DNA of 58,500 bases from NCBI GenBank assembly GCA_009746045.1, contig RPFO01001075.1, positions 793,561-852,060 on the forward strand. The letters run 5' to 3'. How positions within the stretch are numbered: position 1 is the stretch's first letter; each line of letters begins with the position of its first letter. The translations under genes and the position numbers were made by a program. The stretch comes from Mesostigma viride (taxonomy: Eukaryota > Streptophyta > Mesostigmatophyceae > Mesostigmatales > Mesostigmataceae). The notes beneath the pieces are model-generated. The model searched no databases. It had not been told where the DNA came from and saw nothing but the letters and a program-made list of their open reading frames with translations. Shown piece after piece: positions 42,050-54,300 of the stretch.

Positions 42050-44185
42050 AATGTTAATTAATTAATTAATTAGACTCGTGCTCCCGTTGGGGAGTCACGG
42101 AGCATTAACCCCGATGGATGGATGGGTGCAAACAGTCCTACCGGTCTAATCTATCTACATCAGCTACATACTACATCTAACAGCATTCTAACTACAACAT
42201 CTATCTAGACAGCCGCTGCCCTAGGGGAGCTGTCTGGCGTGCCTCCCACGGGATTGCACATGCGGGCACTTCCCCACTAGTGGGGGGGGCTCGTTGTCCT
42301 CTATGACCTGGGCCCACTTGGCCTTGTCCATCATCTTCTTCCAAATCACGGAGAGGCCTAGGCCCCCCATGTCCTCTACTAGCTGTTCTTTGAAGGTGCG
42401 GGCCTTGCGGCGTCTAACATCACTGGGCCCGGCCCACGTCAGGAGGTGCCGGCCAGGCTGGGCTGGTCGCAGTCCTGCGGGGGGGCCACGTGAGGTGTCT
42501 ACTTGGTTGGTGCGAGCTAGGTGCCCTATTAGCTGCAGGCGTCGCTGCTTAATGGTGCTGGTGATATATATGGCATGCCCTGGTACAGGTCCTCATTGCG
42601 GACATGAGCAGCATATCCTACTCTGAAAATGGAACGCAGCATGTTGGTGACCGCGCTGTCCAGCTTGCGGGCCAGGTCGGCGGTGAGGGTCCACGTCTCG
42701 GCCCCATACGTGAGAACAGGGAGGACGAGGACCTTGAACAGGTCCTGTTTCTCGATCTTGCCCAGCCTGGGCTTGCGCCACAGGGCCCGGTACTGGCGTA
42801 AAGCGTGCCAGGCGAGGGAGATGCGATGGTCCACATCAGCCTCGCAGCTGGGGAGCAGGCTGCCCAGCAGCTTGACGCGGTCCCGATACAGGACTTGAGA
42901 GCCGTCTAGGAGATAGAGGGGCGGCGGTGAGTGGGTGAGCCCAACGGCCAGGGCCTCTGTCTTCTTGCTGACCTCAAGCCCCACTGCACGGGCCTCGATA
43001 GCCAGGCAGTCAAGCCATGTCTGCACGTGCCCAGTGTCCTCGAAGAGGGTGGTGTCGTCTGCGTAGATGATGTCTGCCAGCCGAATCTCCGTGTCCGCAC
43101 CGCCATGCCAGAATTTGTTAGCAACCTGCACTCCTGGTTCCCTGCCCACGATGCGGGCAAATCGCTTGCGCGCCTGAATCATTACGTATTCGACCACAAT
43201 AATGAACAAGTAGGGCGACAGCACGCAGCCCTGCCACACACCCTTCTGTAAAGGGCATGGGGGCGTGGTCCCGTAAGAAGTGCGCACCGAAGTGGTGGAC
43301 CCTTCATACAGGTTGCGGATGACAGCAATCAGGGGGCGGGGGATCCGGAACAACTCGAGGATGTCCCAAAGCGCAGGCCAGAAAACCGAATCAAATTAGG
43401 CTTTGATGAAGTCCACCAGCACAAGGTGCAAAGGGGACTCACCAGGCTGAAGGCGTCGCAGTTCCTCCACCAGTCGGCGAGTAGCGAAGAGCGCCTATAC
43501 TGTGTTGCGACCTGAACGGAAGCCGTGAGTGAGTCTCGCTGAGGTGACCGTCCAGGGCCGTGCGCAGGCGGTTCAGGATGAGCCGCATAAGAAGCTTGAG
43601 GGCCCGGGCACTTTGGATGCACACCCCCCTGTAGTTGCCGGGGTCGGCAGGCGACCCCTTGTTATTGTACAGCATCGTGCGAAAGCTGTGTTGCCAGGCC
43701 GCTGGAGGTGGTTGCGACGACAGCAGAAGGCGGTTGCAGATGTCCCGGAAGAGCAGCATAACACCGGTGTCCTCGAATTCGGCTGCAAGTTTTACAACTG
43801 CGGCAGGAAATAAATAAATCTCGTCAGAGCCGGTGGCTGCGTCGTAACGCAGGCGCTGGACCGCCTCCGTGACCTCGCGAGAGGTGAAAGGAGGCATGTC
43901 AGACGGGTCGCCAAGTGGGCCGACCAGCGGGGGGACTAGCCGGGTAGTCCGCCGCTGACCTAGGCGGGGCCGGGGGCCCAGCGGGGCCGGCTAGGGCGGC
44001 CGGGCGGGCGGCGGCGGCCGGGAGCAGGGGTGGGGGCGGCGCAGCTGTCCCCACGACCTCGGCCGTGGCCGCGGCCCAGGTACGAAGCCGCTTGGCTGCC
44101 CAGGCGCCGGGGACGTCGTGCATGGCGGTGGCCGGGCCGGCCGAGGCCGTCCGGGTGCCCGAGGCGCTTGTACCAGAACCATGCT
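42050..44185 (-). mobile_element. Second LINE copy, 5'-truncated and frameshifted
   Basis: Closely similar to 10453-12818 over its whole length, including the 3' hairpin (CTCCCCAACGGGAG) and the TTAATTAATTAATTAA tail, and bounded by a 10-bp duplication. It ends at 44185, within the codons just upstream of the Ala/Pro-rich segment, so it is more truncated than the first copy. Confidence 0.9.
42529..43940 (-). pseudogene. Reverse transcriptase pseudogene of second LINE
   Basis: The frame from FRIPRPLIAVIRNLYEG to the thumb (42529-43353) retains WQGCVLSPYLF and YADDTTLF. The motif A region is broken by an inserted stop-creating change near 43398 (AAATTAGGC where the first copy has AAGGC). The upstream part (43439-43897) is in another frame and carries a short insertion (ATAAATAA) near 43810. 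Compared with the intact first copy, the damage is mostly small insertions. Confidence 0.85.
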
Positions 44186-44195
44186 TGCGGCACCA
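44186..44195. repeat. Target-site duplication TGCGGCACCA, right
   Basis: Partner of 42040-42049. Confidence 0.75.
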
Positions 44196-44571
44196 TGCTT
44201 GGTATTTCCATGGTGTTTCGACTTCTTAACACATGTTTATTCATTCCGAACGCCCGGACTCTCGGCTAAACCGAGATTTGTGCAGACTTTTACTGGGTAG
44301 CTCCGGGCATGATGGTGCCTGCTTGAATAGCGTAAGGCGTGACCGTGGCTATTGCTACGTGGTATGCTGTATTTTCCTGGAAATGGCCTCTGCCACCGGC
44401 TCAATTATTAGTGCTTGCAGGCGTAAGTATATCGTGTTTCTACCTAGTTTCTGCCAGTTTTCCACTTATTTCTACCGACCTCTGCCCAGCCTCTCTAAGA
44501 CCGCCATCCTACTCGACGTTGCTTGCATGTCAGCCATAGCAGGTTGCAGTTGTGCAGTATTTAGGTGCTGT

Positions 44572-44583
44572 ATACGTCGTCAA
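44572..44583. repeat. Target-site duplication ATACGTCGTCAA, left
   Basis: Repeated exactly at 46538-46549, directly after the TTAA tail. Confidence 0.85.
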
Positions 44584-46537
44584 AAGTAAAGAGCCACGAG
44601 CCACGAGGTAGCCATGCATGGCTGACGGCGGAGCTCATAACTTTCACGTTTGAGCCCCAAATTTAGCCGTGAATATCACTATCGCTTCGTCTTTCTAAGA
44701 CGCACATGCTGATATAATTTTCCGCATCTACAACGCAATATATGACGAGCAAACGCCTGTCGACGCAACGCAGTTTGGCGGATGCGCTCGCCCATGAAAA
44801 TGCGGCAGCTGCGGCTCAGCAGCCTCGCCAGATCCGGAAGGCAGCGGTGACACTAGTCGCGCACTGGTGCTCGCCCCGAACCCTCCCGGGCTCAATGCCT
44901 CGCCATCGGCATCGCCTGACCCTAAACGCGCCCGCCCCGGCCGCCGACCAACCAGGAGGGTCTTCACGCCCCTCGAAACCGCGCTTTCGGCTCCAACCTT
45001 TCCAGGTCGATGATCACGACTGGACCAACATGTCCCCGGACCGTGCTATGCACTGCATCTTCTATGGGGACTACGCCTCGCTTTACGACCTGTGCCTCCA
45101 TCTCCACGCCACCGGCCGCCTCCTCTGCACTGACGGCAACCGCTGGCACAACGTCAGCATGATTTTCGGCTCCCCACGCCCCCGTCTCCAGCACGCCATC
45201 CTCAACTCCCTTCTCTGGACAGCGCTCTGACGGCGAGATCTGGGCTCCATCCATCTCCGCCCCCACCCTCCGTTCCATCCTCATGGAAGCTTTTCAGCAG
45301 CACGTGACCCCCCTTGCTGCTGACGTCGCAGCAATGGGTGGTTCGCTGGCTGCTGAACTTCCTCACCTCACCGCCACCTCCACTGCCATTTCCGCCTCCA
45401 CTGCCGACATCAAAGCCCAGCTCCTCGACCTCGACCAACGCCTTCAAGCCACCGCCAACGCCCTTGAGAGCTTGCATGACCGGCACCGCCGGCCTCACCG
45501 CCCAGGCGGTGAAGGACATCGCCGCCCAGCCGGCTCCTACTGGCCCGGCCGGCGATGCTCCCTCCACCTGGGCGGACTTGCTTAAGCAGCACACCACCTC
45601 CACCACCACCACCATCTCGGCACAACTCAAGCAACAAGCCCTCGACCTTCGCGAGGAAGCCGACATCGCCCGGCGCAGCCCCAATGTCATCGTCAAGCAC
45701 TTCGACCAGCAGGCAGGTGAGACCTCCACGAGCCTTCTTGAGGCATTTAAGCGCGCCATTCTTGCCCCCATGTTACTCACTGGTGTCAGAGCTGGACATG
45801 TCGGCTGTCCGCCTCCCCCGCACGCGGGGGAAGGCTGGCCCGGCACCCGTGCTCCTCACCTTTAAGTACATGGCGGACAAGCTGGCGTTCCTTAAATGCC
45901 GCAAGAAGATCTCGGAGACTCGCTTCACGCTGGACGACGACTTGACCCTGGCCCAGCAACAGCGGCGACGCGAGCTATGGCCGACCTACCTTCAGCTCCG
46001 GCAGAGCGCACGGGGGAAGCCGGTATACTGGAGGGGGGCGGTCATCCACGTTGACCACAAGCCATGGCAGCCCCCTCCTGCCACCTCAGACTAGGAATAT
46101 ATATACCAGTAGCGTAGCTTAGTAAGGCTTAGCCCGGCTAGCATGTGGCCCACGCGCATGTGCGCCCACAATGGCCCCCATGGATGTTGCCTTCAGAACT
46201 TAGCCAAGCCATGCCTATAATGGGACCCCCATGGATGTTGCATTAAGAATTTAGCCATGCTATGCCATGCAGAGAGATGCTCTCTGTCGAGAAGCCATGC
46301 CCTAGCTCTTGCATAGCCATGATGATCTTCCCCCACATAACATACTCCCCCTTAGCTGGGCATAGTGTGAAGATTATGAGGGTGCAGGTGCCCTGGTGCA
46401 CCTAGAGCAAGGGTCGCTTACATTCCCACCCTTGCAGGAAGTAGCCTAGGATGTATTAAAAGCCATATGCCCCTTCTCAGGGATATGTGCTACATTGACT
46501 CCCAACGGAGTGATGTTGATAATTAATTAATTAATTA
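44584..46537 (+). mobile_element. ORF1-only L1-like element (HAL1-like)
   Basis: A 1954-bp insertion with a 12-bp target duplication. It contains only an ORF1-type gene, then 400 bases of 3' region, a short hairpin (ACTCCCAACGGAGT) and an AATTAATTAATTAA tail. There is no reverse transcriptase. It would need RT supplied in trans, like the HAL1 (half-L1) elements of mammals. Confidence 0.75.
44742..46094 (+). pseudogene. L1-type ORF1 (coiled coil + RRM), frameshifted
   Basis: Protein-like sequence continues across three frames: 44742-~45225, ~45225-45480, ~45480-45780 and 45780-46094. In order: a basic Pro/Ala-rich head; a coiled-coil-like stretch (ADIKAQLLDLDQRLQATANA); a second helical stretch (ISAQLKQQALDLREEADIA); an RRM-like fold starting RRSPNVIVKHF and containing APVLLTFKYMADKLAFLKCR; and a C-terminal domain with FTLDDDLTLAQQQRRRELWP and PVYWRGAVIHVD. 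This is the domain order of L1 ORF1 proteins, which coat element RNA and act as nucleic-acid chaperones. Three frame breaks make this copy non-functional unless they are sequence errors. Confidence 0.7.
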
Positions 46538-46549
46538 ATACGTCGTCAA
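46538..46549. repeat. Target-site duplication ATACGTCGTCAA, right
   Basis: Partner of 44572-44583. Confidence 0.85.
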
Positions 46550-47577
46550 GCCGTGCATATATCGTGAGGATTGGATGTTGATGGTTTATACTGCGTTGAT
46601 TGTGCAAGAAGATCAGCTAGGTGCCCATAATCATGGTGTATAATCATGTGTTGTTAGCATCTTGCCACCATTTGCTAGCATGCATTCCAGCGTCATCTTT
46701 GCCTGCATGTAAGCTCATGGATCACTCAACCTATCCAAGCCTTGCATTACACGTGCCTCTTTCTTTCAGTATTGCACGCGTTATGGAATGAAAACCCAGT
46801 GCTCACCTCCGTTCCCACGAGGCATGTGCTCAACACGTTGTGAGAGTGGATGATGCTTTGGCTAATAATGGCTGCCTGATTCAGTCATATTAGGTCATCC
46901 AGTCATGATGTTTGATGCATGTTTGATGCTGTATAACTTATACAACACCTATTTTCAACGTTTTGACCCTCCAAGCTCACTATGGCCCCGTTTATGGGGC
47001 TCGTGTTGTTGCGTCATGTTAATTGTGAAGGGCTCTCATTTTTTCCACTGCGTTGTACTGCACGTTGTAATTGTGATGCTAATGAAAAATAGCTCCAGTG
47101 GCCCAATGGGCCTGAGTTTTGTTTCACAGAGCCTGCATATGTTGCCCATAGCTCGCGCAAGAAGCCAGATTTTTTTCATGAACCATTTGTGAATAAGCAC
47201 ATGACTTGTGACCTAGGGTCAAGAAATTGCGGTCATGGTCAGACCCCCCTGTATTCAAACCAGTGTATCTCTCCAATGAATTAGCATTTTGTAGGTCTGA
47301 GTAGCTCAAAAAATCCTTTGATTTACGGGCTTTCAGGAAAGTATATACATGACCATGAAAGAAAATTTTCCTTAGGTACGTGCTATACGCGTCTGATCAG
47401 AATATACGCTTGGCTGATTTCGATAGTACCGGCTACGCCCCCTTCTACTAAAAAGAAGGATTCAGCCGTGTTCAGCCCGTCTCACGGTGCGAGACTGAAC
47501 AAGTCTCGCGTGCAGACACGTGTGTAGTACTCCTACACACAGATCTCGAGTGATTTATCTAGTACCAAATCCGAAAG
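46550..47577. other. Intergenic, nothing recognised
   Basis: AT-rich sequence with short unrelated frames. At 47391 GTCTGATCAGAATATACGC repeats the 3' end of the SINE-like copy that follows. Confidence 0.5.
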
Positions 47578-47806
47578 GCTTGCATCACTCCCCGGACAGG
47601 AGAACTTTTGCGGATGACTGTAGGTGTAAGTTGGCGATGCCATGGTAACCGGAGACGTCCGTCCTATAGTCAGCAAAATTGGTGCGAGAGGTCCCCAGTT
47701 CGATTCCGGTCGGATTCATTTGCAGATCGCGTTTTCCGCGTTTTCCGCGGCCTGGCACTGAACGCAAAGGTTTTCACCTTTGCGGAGTGTCTGATCAGAA
47801 TATACG
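47578..47806 (+). mobile_element. tRNA-derived SINE-like element, copy 1
   Basis: Contains AGTTCGATTCC (B box) about 30 bases after an A-box-like TATAGTCAGC...TTGG. The same sequence of about 230 bp recurs inverted at 49350-49585. I cannot fold a full tRNA, so SINE rather than tRNA gene. The ends read GCTTGCATCACTCCCCGG and TCAGAATATA. Confidence 0.6.
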
Positions 47807-47825
47807 CGTTCTAAAAAAAGCTTAC

Positions 47826-47843
47826 AACGCGATATATCGCGTT
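47826..47843. repeat. 18-bp perfect palindrome AACGCGATATATCGCGTT
   Basis: Follows the SINE-like element; near-identical palindromes lie at 41585 and 41615. Confidence 0.8.
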
Positions 47844-47879
47844 CTAATTAAAAAAGGCACGGGTTAATTTTCCGAATTC

Positions 47880-49349
47880 AGGGGTACCCAAACATGCCAG
47901 AAAACTTGGTCTTGTGGCGCTTTGTACCCTCCCTAGCTAGTTTTAACGCTCGGTGTCTTGCTAAATGCCGACTAGAATGGAACAAAGTCTACCGGCCTAC
48001 GTCATCGACCGCGTCATCTTCATCTTGTATGAGCCTTGTCCACGTCCACCTCGCCTTGCATGGCCTTCTGCCTGCACACAAGATGCATAGGCAACGATGA
48101 AACAAGGAAATCAAGACCATAGACGATCAAACTTCTAATTAGACGGTCGGCTGAAAAAGATTTCTGGATGAAAATGACGGACAGTAAAACCGTGGCAGAT
48201 TCCTAAAACATGGCAGATTATAAACCAATGTCGCGTTTGAGATTATAAACCAATGTCGTGACCACCATTGCCATTCCTTGCATGGGCTTCCCCGCATAGT
48301 CCACCAGTGACTATCCTTATGAGTTTAACGGTTGACACTGTCCTCAGCTTTCTTTCATTTCATCGCGCTCTTTTTCATCACGTCGGACAGAGTCACCCGC
48401 TAGACAGACTTTGCTATATTCAACCGCTAGATTCAACCAGGACTGTGGGAAACTTTGCGAACTGAAGACGTGTTAGAATCCCTGAATGCCTCTGTCGCCC
48501 TGTCGCCATCGCCCCGCACTCCCGCACCTGCCAACCACCGCCAGTGGCTTTCCTTGTGGTGGTTCTCGCGCCGTCTTGCCTTCGTCCATCATCCATGCAG
48601 CTGTTATGAAACACGCGACGCGCATTCGGCCATTCGCTGTCGCCTTTGGATCGACCAAAGGACACACACTTAGAACTAACTCTAGTAGACTTACGAAGCA
48701 AAGTTGAAATAGTTGCTCGTACAGCAAAACGTCCTAGGATCGTAACTCGAGCTACGACGCCAAATTTTCAACGACTTCAGTACTTTCCGTCGCCCCTGAC
48801 ACGTTGTCGTACAATACTACACATTTACGCCAATAGAAACTCACCTCCAATAATATATCTTGATATGGAGGCATGCGGCTTATTTAATTTCAAGGTACCT
48901 CTTAATTAATCTCAGCCCCCATCGCTGAGAAAACGTGAAATTCTAAAAAAATAGCAAATTGTCAACGACTCGCTTTCATAGTCCGCCGGACTATAGGACT
49001 CAATTATTTGGGAATTTGTCCTAAGTTCGGGGCTTTGTGTGTTTATTTGGTAGTTTGTGTGTTTCGGACCAGTTATTTTGGGCCTAACCACAAGTACGAG
49101 ATCTTCTAGGGGCCAGGCCGGCCCTAGACGTCAGACAGAACCTATTGGGGCCTGACGGCAGTCTCTGGAAGATCGGCGCGCATGTCGGCGCGCCTGCACA
49201 CCAACTTGCCAGCTTGGTAGCGCAGCTAGGTGAAATTGGTCTGAGGACGATGGACTCGCTCTCTTTGGTTTGATGATTAATGAAACGAGTGTTGACGACT
49301 CTCTCAGACCAACGGGCACTAATCCGGATGTCATTTGCCTCATGACATG
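47880..49349. other. Intergenic, no supported gene
   Basis: Several frames of 60-90 codons overlap on both strands (for example 48420-48727), but none has a recognisable domain or agreeing splice sites. Confidence 0.4.
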
Positions 49350-49585
49350 CCGTGTTATATTCTGATTTGGCACGCCGCAAAGGTGAAAACCATTTGCGTT
49401 CATTGCCGGTCTGCGGAAAACGCGGAAAACGCGATCTGCAAATGAATCCGACCGGAATCGAACAGGGGACCTCTCGCACCAACTTTCGCTGACTATAGGA
49501 CGGACGTCTCCGGATCCTAGGGCATCGCCAACTTACACCTACAGTCATCCGCAAAAGTTCTCCTTTCCGGGGAGTGATGCAAGCC
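49350..49585 (-). mobile_element. tRNA-derived SINE-like element, copy 2
   Basis: Minus-strand counterpart of 47578-47806 with the B box TGTTCGATTCC. The copies differ at scattered positions (AAAATTGG/GAAAGTTGG, CATGGTAACC/CTAGGATCC), so they are not a recent duplication. Confidence 0.6.
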
Positions 49586-49745
49586 GTGTTATATAGCTAG
49601 ATTAATTAATCATGCTATAAGGCCTAGCTGAGGATAAACCGCGGCTCAGTTAGTCAATTTACTTCTATCTTTGCTTGCTATCGCGGTACGCGGATGCGCG
49701 GCTATGCTGGCTTATTAAACTGCACCTTATACTAGATTAGATCTT

Positions 49746-50931
49746 TTGCACCGTCCGGCTCGGGATGTAACAGTACTCCTCACAGCTCGTCCCGGCTGCT
49801 GGGCGCCCCCACGTACGCCGCCCCCACCGCTGGCTGCATGGGCCAACTGGCGGCCGCCCACCGCGCCGGCTGAGCAGGACGTACTCCGCGTACCCGCCTC
49901 TGACCGGGACTCTGGCCGGCCAGCCCCGGGACGAGCCCGTACCGATTCATGCACCGCGATCGACCGAGGTGAGCTGCTCGCCGCCGGATAATTAACAACT
50001 TCGCTTTTACACCGCTGTCGGCGGGCCCGACCAGAACTCTTCGGTCGATCCCGGCCACGTGGTTCCTGCTGGACGTCTGCAACCGGGTCCCATATACTAG
50101 CTGACATGCAAGCCCCCCATCCCGGAGTGGCAACATGTACAGCTTCGGCGTCAGTACGTCATGCTGTACAAGAGCAATTAAGGCTCCCCTGACGATCCTG
50201 CCAGCTACCGAGGAGTGTGCATCGGCCAGAGCGCTGCTCTCAAGTTGTTCATGCATGCGCACATGATCCTTACAACCACCTCTGTTCTGAGCACTTTCGA
50301 CCGTCCCATTGGAGAAAGCCAACTGGCATTCGGCCAAGGCGGGACACAGTCATGCATGGCCATGGTCGTTGCGCGCCAGCTCATCGATCGAGGAGACAAT
50401 CATGCTCAGTTGTCACCTCAGATGAAGTTCCCGCGTCATCCTGCTCTTCGTCGACTTCATCAAGGCTTTTGATTCTGTTCGCTGGGACCCTCTGTGGGCT
50501 GTCCTTGCCCATGCTCGATCGTGTGACCACCCCCCTGAATGCTGCATGTCATCCACAAGCCGTAGGGGGGTACGTCGACCACCTTGATCGGTGCGCACTC
50601 ATCACGGCAGTCCCACCCCGACATGCCCATGCTGCAGACAGGCATCTGGTGCCCAAGGTTGTGTCATGTCACCGTACCTCTTCATTATTGTGATGGATTA
50701 CGTAATGCGCCTAGGCACGTGCTATAGTGCTTTGCTACATGCACATTGCTCACCGAGCATCTATGATCTAGCCGGGGGATCACGTATGAGCATGGATGGT
50801 GAATGAACATGGTGAATGAGCACATGGTGAGTGACCATGGTGAATGAGCATGGTGAAGGGGGCTTGACCAGTAAGCGGAATCAGCTAGCTAACCACAATT
50901 ATGCCGATGACATCAAGTGCTGACGCTCACT
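49746..50931 (+). pseudogene. Degenerate reverse transcriptase relic
   Basis: Motifs in the right order but in different frames and with stops: LLDVCNRVPY (about 50065), SYRGVCI (50205), FVDFIKAFDSVRWDPLW (about 50446-50497), AQGCVMSPYLFIIVMDYVM (about 50655-50705) and NYADDIKC (about 50910). It is related to, but clearly diverged from, the LINE RTs at 10850 and 42529. No 3' hairpin or duplication could be found. Confidence 0.7.
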
Positions 50932-51044
50932 AGTGTATGCTGTAAGACCAAGTTCCATGTTCGATTCAAGTAGGCGCCAGTGAGGTGTTAAGGGCATGGC
51001 CAGGGAACACCCAGCACCCTCGTCCCTCGTGGCCGTCACAGTTC

Positions 51045-51049
51045 TTACA
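51045..51049 (-). promoter_or_regulatory. Possible poly(A) signal TGTAA
   Basis: TGTAA on the minus strand about 52 bases downstream of the GT34 stop codon. TGTAA is the usual polyadenylation signal in chlorophyte algae; a five-base match is weak evidence by itself. Confidence 0.3.
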
Positions 51050-51100
51050 CTGAGAGGCCTTCTTGTGTGTCAATTGAACATTGGATTCATGCCTCGACTC

Positions 51101-51362
51101 TCAACACGTGAAGTTGAAGGCATTGCCGTGTCCCCGCATCTGCACGCTGTCCAGCCAATGCCATGTCTCCACCACATCCAGTATGCACTCCTCGGGCGGC
51201 CCGCTGTCCCGGCACCATGTACACCCCATGTAATGTTTCGTGAAAGGCATCATATCGGACTGCCGAATTGGCGGGGCGCCATCCCCCTCTGGGTTGAATG
51301 CGGGGCGTATCCTCCTTCCTGTCCGTGGGTTGTAATCGGATGCTTTGTGATGCCTCCAGAAT
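51101..51362 (-). CDS. GT34 exon 6
   Basis: Acceptor CCTTTTCCAG, phase 2; joins as WIING|FWRHH, matching the LNGYW of the family. Ends TGA. Contains the conserved PF.KHY.GC.WC block. Confidence 0.85.
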
Positions 51363-54300
51363 CTGGAAAAGGCATTCAGCATACCCGTGTTCGGAGGTGT
51401 AGCATAATGATGATCATGATATTATAATGCAGTTGCACATATAGTGAAACTCTGTGCACTATACCATGATTACAAGATTCCGCATGAAATCCGTTTCAGT
51501 GATATGTGTGATACCTGTTATACCTGTCACAGCTAGCAGAGCCCAGTGATGAAATAATAAAAACACCGTAAAGCCATGAGGACACAATAAATGTCAACTA
51601 GCGACCACAAGGCCTCTCAATTGCCATGCCAGATACCATGTAGTGCCGTGCACTTCTCATGACCTCAATCTCCAAGGAGAATTCAATGCACCCTTCCAGC
51701 TAGGCTGCCTATAGCCAGCAGCCATCTGGCAAAGATACTAAAACATCGCACCACAACTGATATCAGCTGCAACCTGGGACTAGTAAACACTGTGACGAAG
51801 TTGCATATTTTTATATGCATGCTGTGCAGCTCACAGGCCACGTCTTTGCTGCGGCCATTCTCCAGCTATGCTCAAGCGTACGTTTTCCTGTTGAAATAGA
51901 CCTTGACAACATGGCTTCCTTTTTCTACTAACCACCTCGTTCTCAATACTATTGAAAATTTATTTTAAAATAGATTCTTCCTGAAGAAAGACAGAACTGC
52001 TGCAAGCAAGCAAATAGCGAGCAAGTAGGGAGAAGGATGTGAACATCGGATCTCTGCTCTAGCGCTGCCCGTTGTCAGACGAAAGTATGCTCAGTGCAGC
52101 GCTGCCACATCAGACGGCGGCGCACAACTATCCATTAGTAACGCACCCGTTAATGATCCAGCTCCTCTCGAAGTATATGTGCTGGCGCGCCTCCTCCGGA
52201 TGCTGTTTCACCCAGTAGGACAGTGCCGCCTGCTCGTAGAAGCCCAGCGAACCCTGTGGCCACCGCCGCCGCCGCCAGTCGGCACATTCAGTGAGGTAAA
52301 TTATAGGCATTGTTAGCCATATGTGGTACAGCTATCATTTCAGTGACTGTTCTCAGACGCTGTCTGCCTCCTCGATTATACATAGCAACGAGACAACCAG
52401 CGAAGGGCCAGAAATATGGAGAATCCGGACCATGGTAGCTTGAACCTGCCACAACCTTTATCCATGTTTATTGAGCCCAGCTTCAGGATGATGGAGATGA
52501 ATGGAGTTGTGTTCTTATAGTATTGGTAAACTTCATTCTGACATCATCATGCAATTATTAGATAACTGCTCCACTCCGCCACACTATGCCCATGCAGTGC
52601 ACGGTGTGCAAGCTGCCTGTAGCCTCCGCTATTATTAGTGCATGGTCATGTGAGCTTCCATCACGGCGTGCATGGTAAACTGCACGGTACCCTATCGTAT
52701 AGTGGGGCATTTGAGCCTGTCGCATGATCCCGTGGCCGACCCATGCAAGAGGGCTTTCGCCCGGCCCTCACCTTCTCGTGCTCTAGCTAGTGCTAACCCG
52801 TGCTTGTGCTGTGTATTGCGCCCACCTGCTTGTCCCCCCAGGGGTCCCCCAGCAGCTCTGCGTACGCCGTCTCGCTGTCCACCTTCCTCCGCTGTTCTGC
52901 CAGCGACCGTAACAGCGCCAGCGACCACGCCGAGTTGCGCACGTACATCACGCCCTGCACGCGGCACACACGGTGATGTATATGGCAAGCATGGTCAGCA
53001 CTGCGGTGTGATGCAGCCAGATGGGCATGGCTGGATAATGGCTGATCCCCCCTGGAGATGACATGGCAAGAACCCCCAAAGAGGGCAGAAGGACTGATGT
53101 TGGCACAGCAGCACCCATGCCAGAATACACCATGACAACGCCACACAACACATTGCGGCTGGCGTCCAGTGGGCCGCAACGAATTAACAAAGTGTGAAAC
53201 CGCGGGAACACGCGTGCCAGGGGACACCACGCAGTCATAACAGTAATAACTGCTGACCATGCCACCACGCTCCCAACCATGTGGCCACAGGCCAATGCTG
53301 GCCATGACTTCGCCGCGTTTCAATTTCATGACTGTGACTGACTAATGGATCGTCCTGTTGTAACTGTATGATATGTGTCAGAAATCTACCAAATACTCAC
53401 TGAGTACCATACATCATTACATCAAGCCTGGGAACCTGGCCATGGAGATACCTAGCCCCTGCCGTCCATGTCTTCAAAACAACCCCCTTGTGGCTACCAG
53501 TAGAGTTTGGTGTCTGGACGCAGCCCTCCAGAAGGCAGTTCTTCCCCCAGAGCGCCCCACAGTAGGGGTGCCCTGCACGGGGGCCGTGCGCCAGGTGATT
53601 GTGGATGCAGTGGCTGAGCCTCCGTAACCGACAAGCGTGCGATGAGAGCGACATGAGCGCGATGGGAGCGACGCGAGATACTCCGGAAAGCAAGGCAATG
53701 CTTCCGTCCTATTGCCGCCATGTAGTTGGTCAGCAAAAACGTCAGGAAATAGAGCAGCCACCTGGTGCCTCAAGCGATAGCAACAGCTGCAGGAACAGAA
53801 GCAAGGACAGCGACAACACCAAGCGGCAACGGCAGCAAGAACAGCCACATGTTGCAGCGCAGCGCACAGTACCGTGTTGAGGTGGTTGGCCCAGCCCTCA
53901 GGCAGCCCCTCCTCCAGCAGCGGCTCCCACTCGCCCCACATGACCAGGTCGAAGCCGTCGTAGCGCGACCAGGGGGTGCTGCGCACGCGTGCCGAGCAAC
54001 AGGCGTGCGACACGGCCAAGGGGGGAGCCAAAGCTGTGCATCAGCCCTGCGTAGCGACCAAGCGCGCGATGAGCACTTGCGTTGCCAGTTGCCCCTGAAC
54101 CACGCCCCTGTCCTAGTGATAAGCCACGCACTATAAACAGCCAGTGCACCGGGTGCCAAACAGGAGCAGCAAGAAGGCGGTCAACAAGGACAGCAAGAGG
54201 GCGAGAGAGCAAATGAGGGTGGGTTGACCCACCATGCAAGTGGGGGGAGGGATAAAGCCAGCGCGTGCTAGGGGCGATAGCAATCAAACCACAGCAAAGA

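Noticed and set aside
45202-45846. 214-codon minus-strand ORF
   Set aside because: Antisense of the frameshifted ORF1; the plus strand carries the recognisable coiled coil and RRM order across frames.
47640-47730. tRNA gene at the SINE-like element
   Set aside because: The A and B boxes are only about 30 bases apart, with no anticodon stem, and the same non-tRNA flanks recur in the second copy.
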